Below are positions 41,027 through 49,566 of a DNA stretch of 64,000 nucleotides, one piece after another. Both the position numbers and the translations under genes were made by a program. Every line of letters starts with the position of its first letter. Position 1 is the first letter of the stretch. The stretch comes from Flavobacterium sp. KACC 22763 (lineage in GTDB: Bacteria > Bacteroidota > Bacteroidia > Flavobacteriales > Flavobacteriaceae): contig NZ_CP117879.1 of the NCBI RefSeq assembly GCF_028736155.1, positions 3,534,001-3,598,000 of the forward strand, given 5' to 3'. The notes under the pieces are model-generated. The model worked only from the letters and a program-made list of their open reading frames with translations, was not told the origin of the DNA and searched no databases.

Positions 41027-41711
41027 ATAATCCAGTTATCATTTGACCCTCAATAAAATTTACTTTTAGATTCTTATCTTTTTTTATCAGAAAAAGAACT
41101 ATTGGTTTTAACAAAAAAGATAAAACCTTTCTTTTTATAGGATTCATCGGAGACCTTCTAAGCCATAAGCCTAGCATTTGAGCCATCGAAGCATGCCAGC
41201 CCCCTAAAGCTTTTATTTCGATATTGTTAAATCCCGAATTTTCAAGATGACGTTTCAAAGAAAAAGGTGTGTAACGATACTCGTCATGAGGTACCTCGTG
41301 CAGATTCCATAGAAAAGGAACAGTAAAGAAAAAAATACCCTCAGATTTTAAAACACGATAAACCTCTTTTAAAACAACTTCTGGATTAGGACAATGTTCT
41401 AAAACTTCAGTGCCAAATGCGCAATCAAAACTATCATCTTCAAAAGGCATTTTTTTCCCATCCCAAGTAAAATCAGGATATATATTTGAATCATAAATCA
41501 AAGCTTCTTCTATGTCCAGTCCTACATAATTATCAACACTACTGTTTTTTAAGATATATTCCTTGTAGGGCATTTTACCACATCCAATGTCTAACAAGTT
41601 ATTTTCAAACTTAGGAAGTATCGCTTTTAATGCATTAAAGACTGAAGTCCTCACATAAAATCTATCCAAATTTTCAGTTTTGAAAGAAATATTGATAAAA
41701 TCTTTACTCAT
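41007..41711 (-). CDS. Class I SAM-dependent methyltransferase
   Basis: The 234-residue protein has SAM motif I LLDIGCGKMPYKEYI (Asp41-Gly45), acidic motif II DNYVGLDIEE and FGTEVLEHCPNPEVVLKEVYRVLKSEG as motifs IV-V of the UbiE/Methyltransf_11 type. It overlaps Wzt by eight bases. In ABC-exported O-antigens, a chain-terminating methyl group at the non-reducing end can be read by Wzt; this gene is in the right place for such a cap, but it might instead methylate an internal sugar. Confidence 0.9.
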   Translation of the reverse strand: MSKDFINISFKTENLDRFYVRTSVFNALKAILPKFENNLLDIGCGKMPYKEYILKNSSVDNYVGLDIEEALIYDSNIYPDFTWDGKKMPFEDDSFDCAFGTEVLEHCPNPEVVLKEVYRVLKSEGIFFFTVPFLWNLHEVPHDEYRYTPFSLKRHLENSGFNNIEIKALGGWHASMAQMLGLWLRRSPMNPIKRKVLSFLLKPIVLFLIKKDKNLKVNFIEGQMITGLYGIAKK

Positions 41712-43002
41712 CTAACAGTTTTAAGTTTGCTTGAAAAGAGATATTTCCCCAATTTTTTGGCCATTTATTAATAGGATCAATAATATTATTTTTATGAGTT
41801 ATTTCAAAAGTTAAAACATCATAAACAATATCAAATTCAACATTTCCATATTCTTCATCTCCTCTTCCAACTGAAAATGCAAAATAATAAGTCCCTTTAG
41901 CAAGATTATGATTAATCAAAGATAGCTCTAGGGATAGATTTTCGTGTAAAGTTTGCAAATTCTTAACATTTGTAAAAAATGTTCCTACCTTAATTTCATC
42001 ATCATTAAAAATAGAGCCTGCAATTCTAAAATTAGGAACTAATTTATTTATTTTCACTTCCATTCCTAACATAATCTTCTGATTTGATGCAAAACAGTTA
42101 TCATATAGTGGATTAAACAATTTTACCTTTAAAATCTCAATTTCTCTTGTAGTTTCAAACTTCCTATTTTCCTCAGAAATAACAACTTCAACATTTACGT
42201 TTCTTTTTTTATTTGAATTTAAATAAAAATTAATAGAATCAGTAATTCCTCCCTGAAATGCAACTTTACCAAATTCTAAAACAACACCTCTTGTACATAA
42301 CTGCTTAACTGCAGCCATGTTATGACTAACAAATAAAACTGTTCTTCCTTGTCCTTTTGAGATATCTTGCATTTTGCCAATTGCTTTTTTCTGAAACTCA
42401 GCATCACCAACGGCTAAAACCTCATCGATAACTAAAATCTCGGGTTCTAAAAAAGCTGCAACAGCAAAAGCCAGACGAACAGTCATACCAGAGCTATATC
42501 TTTTCACAGGAGTATCTATATAACGCTCACATCCAGAAAACTCTATAATCTCGTCAAGTTTTGATGTAATTTCTTTTTTGGTCATACCTAATATGGCTCC
42601 GTTTAGAAATATGTTTTCTCGTCCGGTCATTTCGCCATTAAACCCTGTTCCAACTTCTAATAAAGAAGCAATACGTCCGCGAGATTTTATACTACCAGTT
42701 GTCGGAGCTGTAACTTTAGAAAGAATTTTTAAAAGTGTAGATTTTCCAGCACCATTTTTTCCAATAATACCTAAAACTTCTCCACGTTCTACTTCAAAAC
42801 TAATATCCTGCAAAGCCCAAACATAATCTGAATCCCCCTTTTTTGAGCGATCATTTACATCTCCAATTTTTAAATATGGATCTTCTTTGCCACGAATTTT
42901 GTGCCACCATCTATTTAAATCATGTTTTAAAGTTCCTGTGCCAACTTCTCCTAAACGATATTGCTTTGAAATGTTTTCGGCTTTTAATATTATATCTTCC
43001 AT
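41704..43002 (-). CDS. wzt: Polysaccharide ABC transporter ATP-binding protein Wzt
   Basis: This is the cytosolic ATPase of an O-antigen/capsule exporter. In 432 residues it has Walker A GKNGAGKST (81-89), signature YSSGMTVRLAFAVA, Walker B EILVIDEVLAVGDAEFQKKA and switch VLFVSHNMAAVKQLC, all of the Wzt/TagH subfamily, and an N-terminal insertion (about 22-60) typical of that group. The last 165 residues form a beta-rich domain in the position of the Wzt carbohydrate-binding domain that recognises the finished chain end. It directly abuts wzm. Confidence 0.95.
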   Translation of the reverse strand: MEDIILKAENISKQYRLGEVGTGTLKHDLNRWWHKIRGKEDPYLKIGDVNDRSKKGDSDYVWALQDISFEVERGEVLGIIGKNGAGKSTLLKILSKVTAPTTGSIKSRGRIASLLEVGTGFNGEMTGRENIFLNGAILGMTKKEITSKLDEIIEFSGCERYIDTPVKRYSSGMTVRLAFAVAAFLEPEILVIDEVLAVGDAEFQKKAIGKMQDISKGQGRTVLFVSHNMAAVKQLCTRGVVLEFGKVAFQGGITDSINFYLNSNKKRNVNVEVVISEENRKFETTREIEILKVKLFNPLYDNCFASNQKIMLGMEVKINKLVPNFRIAGSIFNDDEIKVGTFFTNVKNLQTLHENLSLELSLINHNLAKGTYYFAFSVGRGDEEYGNVEFDIVYDVLTFEITHKNNIIDPINKWPKNWGNISFQANLKLLDE

Positions 43003-43866
43003 TTATACAGTATCTATAAAGCTTTTTTCTGTTCTATTAAAAACCAATAATCCAGCAAAGAAAACAACCAATGTGATTACTGTTGTATATAATAAACCCA
43101 ACATTGATATACTACCAATATTCAAAAGCATATAACGAGACGTTTCGATTACATAAGCTAAGGGATTATATTGGACAATCCAACCTAATTTTGGAAGTTT
43201 TTCTTTTATCAATTCCATCGGATACATCACAGCAGATATATACATCAATAACTGCACTCCAAATCCGACTAAATTATTTAAATCTCTATATTTTGTAACC
43301 GTTGAGGAAATCATCATCCCCAAGCCTAACCCCAAAATTCCCATGAATGCAATTAAAACAGGAAAAAAAAGTAATGATATATTTAAGCTTAGATCTGCAC
43401 CTTGCAAAAAAAAGAAAATATAGAAAACAACAAATATGCAAAATTGAATTCCAAATTTGATCAAGTTTGAAATCACAATAGATAAAGGGGTGATAATTCT
43501 AGGAAAGTATACTTTGCCAAATATTCCTGCATTAGATTTAAATGTATCTGAAGTCCCATTTAAACAAGCAGTAAAATAATTCCAAACCATAATTCCACCA
43601 AGATTAAATAAAAATGGCGGAATACCACCAGTCTTAATTCCTGCGACATTATTGAATATAATAGTAAAAGTTATAGAAGTAAATAGAGGCTGAATTAGAT
43701 ACCAAAGAGGTCCTAGAATTGTCTGCTTATATACCGTAATTATATCTCTTTTTACAAAGAGCATCAATAAATCTCTATATTGCCAAATCTCTTTAAAATT
43801 TAGAGCGAAAAATTTATTTTTGGGTGTTATTTCAAACAGCCAGTCATTTGTGTTTTTAGAATCCAT
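43003..43866 (-). CDS. wzm: Polysaccharide ABC transporter permease Wzm
   Basis: The 287-residue inner-membrane protein has about six helices and the ABC-2 permease pattern: FKEIWQYRDLLMLFVKRDIITVYKQTILGPLWYLIQP, GGIMVWNYF, YFPRIITPLSIVISNL and YNPLAYVIETSRYMLL are read as successive segments. It exports lipid-linked polysaccharide with Wzt, whose gene begins right after it. It is the first gene of the left block: a stem-loop ends the upstream transcript in the 132-bp gap before it, so a promoter should lie between 43867 and 43939, although I found no perfect consensus. Confidence 0.95.
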   Translation of the reverse strand: MDSKNTNDWLFEITPKNKFFALNFKEIWQYRDLLMLFVKRDIITVYKQTILGPLWYLIQPLFTSITFTIIFNNVAGIKTGGIPPFLFNLGGIMVWNYFTACLNGTSDTFKSNAGIFGKVYFPRIITPLSIVISNLIKFGIQFCIFVVFYIFFFLQGADLSLNISLLFFPVLIAFMGILGLGLGMMISSTVTKYRDLNNLVGFGVQLLMYISAVMYPMELIKEKLPKLGWIVQYNPLAYVIETSRYMLLNIGSISMLGLLYTTVITLVVFFAGLLVFNRTEKSFIDTV

Positions 43867-43939
43867 TTAAAAGAACTAAAAAAATCTTATCTAAAAAATT
43901 AACAAGATTTTTAACATTTTAAAATTTATTTAAAAATGT

Positions 43940-43967
43940 CAAAAGGCGTTTAAAAAAACACCTTTTG
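43940..43967 (-). terminator. Stem-loop after the WbpM-like gene, boundary of the two island blocks
   Basis: On the minus strand caaaaggtg pairs with cgccttttg (nine pairs with one G-U) around a T/A-rich loop, followed by acattttta. It lies 31 bp past the stop of the gene at 43999. The weak T-run makes it a moderate intrinsic terminator. Confidence 0.55.
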
Positions 43968-43998
43968 ATTATATTAGAATTTATATTTTGTCTTTAGA

Positions 43999-45966
43999 TT
44001 ATTTGTCTAAAACCTCAAAAGCAGAATTCATGCTTTTAAATTCTGGAACAATTTTTTTCATCTTAGCGACAATATCATCATTTTCATAAAAATCAGCAAT
44101 ACCAATTAATTCATCAACATCATTATGAAGAGTTTCATATTCGTCTTGAATTTCTTGTGCAATCATAATCTTATTATGATATGTTGGAAGAGTTTTAGAT
44201 GTATCATTTAATAATTCTTCATAAAGCTTTTCTCCAGGCCTTAGACCTACAATTTTAATTTTAATTTCCTTATCTGGAATAAAACCCGCCAGCTTAATCA
44301 TTTTGCGTGCTAAATCAATAATTCTAACTGGTTTACCCATATCAAAAATATAGATTTCTCCACCATTACCCATTGCTCCTGCTTCTAATACAAGTTGACA
44401 AGCTTCTGGAATTGTCATAAAATAACGTATAATATCCTGATGAGTAATTGTTACTGGCCCTCCTTCTGCAATTTGTTTGGTAAATAAAGGAACTACAGAT
44501 CCATTTGACCCTAGAACATTTCCAAAACGAGTTGTAATGAATTTTGTACCACCTTCAACATTTTCTCGTTGATTCTTTAAGAATAAAGACTGAACATATT
44601 TTTCAGCAATACGTTTACTCGCTCCCATTACGTTACTTGGATTCACAGCTTTATCTGTAGAAACCATTACAAATTTCTTTACATGATATTCACAAGCTAA
44701 ATCAGCAAGGTTTTTCGTCCCTTTAATATTAGTTTGAATTGCTTGCGAAGGATTTTCTTCCATCAAAGGCACATGTTTATATGCGGCAGCATGGAAAACA
44801 ACATGAGGATTATAGCTTTTAAATACTTTTTCAAGCGCTTTCTTACTTCTTACATCTGCAATTACAGCCACAATTTTTGTGCTGAAATTCATTGATTGAG
44901 TTTCTAAACATAAATTATGCAAAGGTGTCTCAGCATGATCTAAAACAATAACATTTTTTGGATTGAAATTTAGAACCTGTCTTACAATCTCACTTCCAAT
45001 TGACCCAGCTGCTCCAGTAATTAAAATAGTTTTGTCTTTTAATTGTTTAGAAATGGATTTACTGTCTAGAACTATCGGTTTTCTTTCTAACAAATCTTCA
45101 ATCTGAATATTTTTGACTTTCTGAGAAATCTCTTTTTGATTTTCCCAATCAGAAATCAACGGAACGGTATATACTCTATAATTAAATTCTAGACATTGAT
45201 CAACAATAATAAGCTGTTCATCTTTAGTCAAACTTTTATCCGCTATAATTACTCCCTCTGCAGCAACAGACCTCATTAATGCAGGAAGCTTCTTTCTTAA
45301 AATCAAAATGGGTAAATCAAGCATACGTTTAGACGCATTCTGATTATTCTTATCTACAAAACCAACTATTTTAAATCGAGAAGGCGTTTCAAATTTTAAG
45401 GCATTTGCTACTGAAATTGCATTTGCATCTGTACCGTAAATAACTGTTCTTACAAGTTTGGTAGTAGCTTTTTCTGAAAAATACATCTCAAAAGTTTGCT
45501 TTACAATTACACGATATAAAAACAGTCCACAAAAAGATAAAACTAAATTTATAAATAGAGCCGTATTTAAAAAAGCTTTATGGCCTGTGTATAACTCAAA
45601 TACTAGATTTATAAAAAGAAAGAAAACTAAAACTGACATTTGTGAAAAAAGCAGTTTTATCGCATCTATATACGACGAATGTCTAATAATTCCCGAGTAT
45701 GTTCTAAAAAGCCAAAAGAAAAATATATTGACAATTATTAAACTAGCTACAAAATAAAAATCATGAGATGTTATAATATACCCTATTGCAGTTCCATCAA
45801 AAAGTAAATAAGTAAAGGAAAAAGAAAAAAACAGAACCATTACGTCAATAGCAATAATAATCCACCTAGGCAGATAACTCAAATTATTGATATTTGCCCT
45901 CAGATTTCTTGGAGAAAAGGTTTTATATAGCAAGGAAGTTATATTATTTGGTTTTTCTGTATTCAA
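43999..45966 (-). CDS. Membrane-bound UDP-GlcNAc 4,6-dehydratase-type protein (WbpM/PglF/CapD family)
   Basis: The 655-residue protein has four N-terminal membrane helices (to about 140), a CoA-binding-3-like domain (about 155-290) and a long extended-SDR domain with ILITGAAGSIGSEIVRQ, VFHAAAYKHVPLMEENP, STDKAVNPSNVMGASKRIAE, TRFGNVLGSNGSVVP and GEIYIFDMGKPVRI. The catalytic TDK and the Met in place of the SDR Tyr (MGASK) match PglF/WbpM C6-dehydratases, which make UDP-4-keto-6-deoxy-GlcNAc. That product could feed the WbpV-like reductase (53067), the PglE-like aminotransferase (48433) or, through further steps, the NeuC-like epimerase. A TTG-N18 promoter lies upstream. Confidence 0.93.
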   Translation of the reverse strand: MNTEKPNNITSLLYKTFSPRNLRANINNLSYLPRWIIIAIDVMVLFFSFSFTYLLFDGTAIGYIITSHDFYFVASLIIVNIFFFWLFRTYSGIIRHSSYIDAIKLLFSQMSVLVFFLFINLVFELYTGHKAFLNTALFINLVLSFCGLFLYRVIVKQTFEMYFSEKATTKLVRTVIYGTDANAISVANALKFETPSRFKIVGFVDKNNQNASKRMLDLPILILRKKLPALMRSVAAEGVIIADKSLTKDEQLIIVDQCLEFNYRVYTVPLISDWENQKEISQKVKNIQIEDLLERKPIVLDSKSISKQLKDKTILITGAAGSIGSEIVRQVLNFNPKNVIVLDHAETPLHNLCLETQSMNFSTKIVAVIADVRSKKALEKVFKSYNPHVVFHAAAYKHVPLMEENPSQAIQTNIKGTKNLADLACEYHVKKFVMVSTDKAVNPSNVMGASKRIAEKYVQSLFLKNQRENVEGGTKFITTRFGNVLGSNGSVVPLFTKQIAEGGPVTITHQDIIRYFMTIPEACQLVLEAGAMGNGGEIYIFDMGKPVRIIDLARKMIKLAGFIPDKEIKIKIVGLRPGEKLYEELLNDTSKTLPTYHNKIMIAQEIQDEYETLHNDVDELIGIADFYENDDIVAKMKKIVPEFKSMNSAFEVLDK

Positions 45967-46004
45967 TTTAGCTTTTTTTAAGTCAGTAAAATTTGAACTT
46001 TATA

Positions 46005-46033
46005 CAAAAATACAAATTAAAGGTTTTAAACAA
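46005..46033 (-). promoter_or_regulatory. Bacteroidota-type promoter of the WbpM-like gene
   Basis: On the minus strand TTG (46031-46033) is followed after 18 bp by TATTTTTG (46005-46012), which fits the -33/-7 layout; the ATG at 45966 is 39 bp downstream of the -7 element. It suggests that this gene can be transcribed separately from rfbA. Confidence 0.5.
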
Positions 46034-46050
46034 TTAGTTCGTGGCTCAAA

Positions 46051-46935
46051 TTAAATTTTAACACCTTTTTTCTTTTGCTTCAAAAAGTCTAAAAGATAGG
46101 TTCCATAACCTGATTTAAGTAAGGGTTGGGCCAATTCTTCAAGTTGAGCATCATTAATAAATCCATGCCTCCATGCTATTTCTTCAATACAACCTACTTT
46201 TAGCCCTTGTCTTTCTTCAAGAACTTGTACAAATTGTCCAGCTTGCATCAAACTATTAAAAGTTCCTGTATCCAACCAAGCTGTTCCTCTGCTTAAGATA
46301 CCTACTTTTAATTTTCCTTTCTCAAGATACACTTTGTTTACGTCTGTAATTTCATATTCACCGCGGGCGCTCGGCTTAATATTTTTGGCAATTTCAACAA
46401 CAGAATTATCGTAGAAATAAAGTCCTGGAACTGCATAATTAGATTTTGGCTCCAACGGCTTCTCTTCAATAGAAATAGCATTTTTATTTTCATCAAATTC
46501 AACCACTCCATACCTTTCAGGATCTGAAACATGGTAAGCAAAAACAACTCCTCCTTCTGGATCAGCATTGTCTTTTAAAAGCTGTTGCATATTGGTTCCA
46601 AAGAAAATATTGTCTCCAAGAACTAAAGCTACTTTGTCTTTTCCTATAAACTCTTCGCCAATTACGAAAGCTTGTGCCAAACCGTTTGGATTTGGCTGTT
46701 CAGCATAACTAAACTTACAACCAATTGTACTACCATTACCCAAAAGTTTTTTAAAATGTGGTAGATCGTGAGGAGTCGATATAATTAGAATTTCATTAAT
46801 TCCTGCCATCATCAAAGTTGATAACGGATAATAAATCATAGGTTTATCATAAACTGGCATCAGCTGTTTACTTACCGCTAATGTCAAGGGATGCAATCTT
46901 GTGCCAGAACCTCCTGCTAATATAATTCCTTTCAT
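46051..46935 (-). CDS. rfbA: Glucose-1-phosphate thymidylyltransferase
   Basis: RfbA joins dTTP and glucose-1-phosphate to dTDP-glucose, the first step of dTDP-rhamnose synthesis. The 294-residue protein begins [37 protein letters not shown], with the nucleotide-binding loop and the conserved [36 protein letters not shown] and [14 protein letters not shown] are also intact. It follows rfbC and rfbD in the same direction. Five copies of a heptamer lie between rfbD and this ATG and occupy the site where a ribosome would bind. Confidence 0.96.
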   Translation of the reverse strand: MKGIILAGGSGTRLHPLTLAVSKQLMPVYDKPMIYYPLSTLMMAGINEILIISTPHDLPHFKKLLGNGSTIGCKFSYAEQPNPNGLAQAFVIGEEFIGKDKVALVLGDNIFFGTNMQQLLKDNADPEGGVVFAYHVSDPERYGVVEFDENKNAISIEEKPLEPKSNYAVPGLYFYDNSVVEIAKNIKPSARGEYEITDVNKVYLEKGKLKVGILSRGTAWLDTGTFNSLMQAGQFVQVLEERQGLKVGCIEEIAWRHGFINDAQLEELAQPLLKSGYGTYLLDFLKQKKKGVKI

Positions 46936-46943
46936 ATATTTCG

Positions 46944-46978
46944 ATTTTAGATTTTAGATTTTAGATTTTAGATTTTAG
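46944..46978. repeat. Heptanucleotide tandem repeat, five copies of attttag, in the rfbA leader
   Basis: Plus strand attttag is repeated exactly five times, followed by a partial att; on the coding strand the unit is ctaaaat. The array ends eight bases before the rfbA start codon. Changes in copy number would move upstream signals relative to the ATG without altering any protein. Confidence 0.9.
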
Positions 46979-47029
46979 ATTCCTTTTAATTTTGAAATTC
47001 TGTAATGCAAATCTTCAAATCCTTTTAAT

Positions 47030-47875
47030 TTAAGCAAACATTTTCTTTAAACTTTCTTTATAATGAGGAATAGCTACATTATAAAATTCTTTTATTTTTC
47101 CTTTATTCAACAACGAATAACTTGGCCTTTTTGCTGGAGTTGGATAAGATAAAGATGGAATCCCTCTAACTTTACAATTATAATCTCCAAGTTCTTTAAT
47201 ACTTTCTGCAAATTCAAACCAACTAATTTCGCCTTCGTTCGAATAATTGTAAATCCCAGAAATCCATTTCGGAAATTCGATGATATCAATCATTGCTTGC
47301 GCTAAATCAGCAGCATAAGTTGGTGAACCTATTTGATCATTTACCACATTAATTTCATCTCTTTCCTGCATTAGTCGCTGCATAGTTTTAACAAAATTAT
47401 TTCCAAATTTGCTATAAACCCATGAAGTTCTAATTATAACAGCTTGTGGGTTTTCTTTCAAACAAGCAATTTCACCTGCCAATTTACTTTCTCCGTAAAC
47501 ATTTATTGGATTAGTTTCAGCTTCTTCATTTAAAGCAATTGATGAAGAACCGTCAAAAACATAATCCGTCGAAACATGAATTAATTTGACGTTATTTTCT
47601 TTAGTATATTTTGCTATTAACTCTATTGCCAAATGATTTACTTTAAAAGCTAAATCTTTTTCTGATTCAGCTTTGTCAACAGCTGTATAAGCTCCACAAT
47701 TAAATACAATATCAGGACGAATTACTTCTAATTGAGATTGAAGCATTTCTAAGTTATCCAATGTAATTTGCGTTCTATCTGCAAAGACCCATTCATATTG
47801 CGGATAAGAAGGTGCTAAAACTGAAAGTTCTGATCCTAATTGTCCTGTTGCACCAGTTACTAGAATTTTTTTCAT
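47030..47875 (-). CDS. rfbD: dTDP-4-dehydrorhamnose reductase
   Basis: RfbD reduces dTDP-4-keto-L-rhamnose to dTDP-L-rhamnose with NADPH. The 281-residue SDR protein starts KKILVTGATGQLGSELS and has FNCGAYTAVDKAESE, STDYVFDGSS (catalytic Thr) and NVYGESKLAGE with the Tyr-x3-Lys pair; VVNDQIGSPTYAADLAQ is also a family mark. Its ATG overlaps the rfbC stop by one base. The product can serve rhamnosyltransferases or the 4-epimerase-like enzyme at 59087. Confidence 0.95.
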   Translation of the reverse strand: MKKILVTGATGQLGSELSVLAPSYPQYEWVFADRTQITLDNLEMLQSQLEVIRPDIVFNCGAYTAVDKAESEKDLAFKVNHLAIELIAKYTKENNVKLIHVSTDYVFDGSSSIALNEEAETNPINVYGESKLAGEIACLKENPQAVIIRTSWVYSKFGNNFVKTMQRLMQERDEINVVNDQIGSPTYAADLAQAMIDIIEFPKWISGIYNYSNEGEISWFEFAESIKELGDYNCKVRGIPSLSYPTPAKRPSYSLLNKGKIKEFYNVAIPHYKESLKKMFA

Positions 47876-48423
47876 TAAAATAAACTATTACAATTTTCAA
47901 TAAAAGGGAGAATTTGATCTTTTTCTGAAACTATTGCTTCATCCAGATTCATTCCCCAATCAATCTTCAAAGACGGATCATCATATTTAATTCCACCCTC
48001 AGAGGCTTTGTTGTAAAATTGATCGCATTTATACATTACTGAAGCTGTTTCACTAATAACAGAAAATCCGTGTGCAAATCCTTGCGGAACTAATAATTGT
48101 TTTTTATTCTCTGCTGATAATAAAACACTAAATGCTTTTCCATAAGTAGGAGAATCTTTTCTTAAATCTACCGCAACATCAATAATTTCCCCTTCTAAAA
48201 CGCGAACTAATTTTGTCTGTGCGAATGGAGGATTTTGGTAATGCAACCCTCTTAAAGTTCCTTTTTTTGAGAATGATTGATTATCTTGAACAAATTCAAT
48301 ATTAATTCCTAAATCTTCAAATTTAGTTTTACTGTAAGATTCAAAAAAGTAGCCTCTTTCGTCTCCAAATACTGTTGGTTCTAAAACTACTAAATCTTTT
48401 ATAAATGTTTCTTCAATTTTCAT
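47875..48423 (-). CDS. rfbC: dTDP-4-dehydrorhamnose 3,5-epimerase
   Basis: RfbC epimerises dTDP-4-keto-6-deoxyglucose at C3 and C5. The 182-residue cupin has VFGDERGYFFESYSKTKF, NQSFSKKGTLRGLHYQNPPFAQTKLVRV read across two strands, with catalytic His61, then VPQGFAHGFSVIS and the late Tyr in YKCDQFYNKASEGGI. All key features are intact. The dehydratase rfbB that supplies its substrate is not within the window. The gene is nine bases from the aminotransferase upstream. Confidence 0.95.
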   Translation of the reverse strand: MKIEETFIKDLVVLEPTVFGDERGYFFESYSKTKFEDLGINIEFVQDNQSFSKKGTLRGLHYQNPPFAQTKLVRVLEGEIIDVAVDLRKDSPTYGKAFSVLLSAENKKQLLVPQGFAHGFSVISETASVMYKCDQFYNKASEGGIKYDDPSLKIDWGMNLDEAIVSEKDQILPFIENCNSLF

Positions 48424-48432
48424 TTTTAAATT

Positions 48433-49566
48433 TTATATTGATTTAAAGAAATTAATAATAACTTCTTTTATTCTGCTTTTATCTATATCAGTTAAATTCG
48501 ACCCTGATGGCAAACATAATCCTTTTTCAAATAACTGTTCAGAAATACTATTGCCATAAAATGGATATTTCTCAAAAATTGGTTGTAAATGCATTGGTTT
48601 CCATAATGGGCGACTCTCTATGTTAGCTTCTTCAAAAGCAAGTCTTAAACTTTCCCTTTCTTCTACTGTTTCAAGTAATATTGCATTTAACCAATAATTG
48701 GAGAAAAAGTCATCGTTTATAGTATCAAAGAGCTTTACATTTTCAAATTCTTTAAAAATATCTCTGTAAAACAAATGATTATTTTGTCTTAAAGCAATAT
48801 TCTTTTCTAAGATTTCCATTTGTCCAAGACCTATTCCTGCACAAATATTACTCATTCTGTAATTATACCCTATTTCACTATGCTCATAATGTACAGCTAA
48901 ATCTTTTGACTGTGTAGCATAAAAAATTGCTTTCTCTTTTGTCTCTTTAGAATTTGAAATCAATGCTCCTCCGCTTGAAGTAGTAATAATTTTATTTCCG
49001 TTGAAAGATAAAATACCAAAAGCTCCAAAACTACCACATTTTTTCCCCTTGTAACTGCTTCCAAGGGCTTCAGCACTATCCTCAATAACTGGTATTTGAT
49101 ATTTATCAGAAATCGCGTGAATTTCATCAATTTTATAAGGCATGCCATACAGATGAACAGCTATAATTGCTTTTGGTTTTTTTCCCTTTTTAATTCGATC
49201 TTTTATAGCAATTTCTAAATATTCTGGACAAATATTCCAAGTATCAACTTCGCTATCTACAAATATCGGACATGCATTCTGATATAAAATTGGATTTGCT
49301 GAAGCCGAAAAAGTCATACTTTGGCAAATTATCTCATCACCTGCTCTAATACCTAATAAGATTAGAGCTAAATGTATAGCAGATGTTCCAGAATTTGAAG
49401 CGGCAATAAAATATTCATCTCCAAAGTAACCCTCAAGTCTATTTTCAAACTCCTCGACATTTGGTCCTCCAGAAGTAATCCAATTTGACTTTAAAGCGTA
49501 CTGAATATATTCTTGCTCAAATCCGCTTTCTTGAGATAATGATAAATAAATTCTCTTATTTATCAT
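48433..49566 (-). CDS. DegT/DnrJ/EryC1/StrS aminotransferase (PglE-like)
   Basis: A PLP enzyme of the sugar aminotransferase family, 377 residues from ATG 49566; a longer frame starting at 49617 would add 17 unrelated residues. SNSGTSAIHLAL, VHLYGMPYKIDEI, PVIEDSAEALGSSYKGKKCG and SFNGNKIITTSSGGAL (PLP-binding Lys) are present. The Asn-Lys-x-x-Thr-Thr-Ser-Gly-Gly pattern and N-terminal SGFEQEYIQYALKSNWITSGGP resemble PglE-type enzymes that aminate UDP-4-keto-6-deoxy-GlcNAc to UDP-Qui2NAc4N. The dehydratase at 43999 could supply it. An N-acyltransferase of PglD type is not recognised nearby. It overlaps the cupin gene by eleven bases. Confidence 0.9.
   Translation of the reverse strand: MINKRIYLSLSQESGFEQEYIQYALKSNWITSGGPNVEEFENRLEGYFGDEYFIAASNSGTSAIHLALILLGIRAGDEIICQSMTFSASANPILYQNACPIFVDSEVDTWNICPEYLEIAIKDRIKKGKKPKAIIAVHLYGMPYKIDEIHAISDKYQIPVIEDSAEALGSSYKGKKCGSFGAFGILSFNGNKIITTSSGGALISNSKETKEKAIFYATQSKDLAVHYEHSEIGYNYRMSNICAGIGLGQMEILEKNIALRQNNHLFYRDIFKEFENVKLFDTINDDFFSNYWLNAILLETVEERESLRLAFEEANIESRPLWKPMHLQPIFEKYPFYGNSISEQLFEKGLCLPSGSNLTDIDKSRIKEVIINFFKSI

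Noticed and set aside
45458..45757. Plus-strand 99-codon frame inside the WbpM-like gene
   Set aside because: It is antisense to the membrane and CoA-binding-3 regions of a clear gene; composition mirrors that gene.
46944..46978. CRISPR-like array
   Set aside because: The seven-base units are contiguous with no spacers and no cas genes are present; this is a simple tandem repeat.
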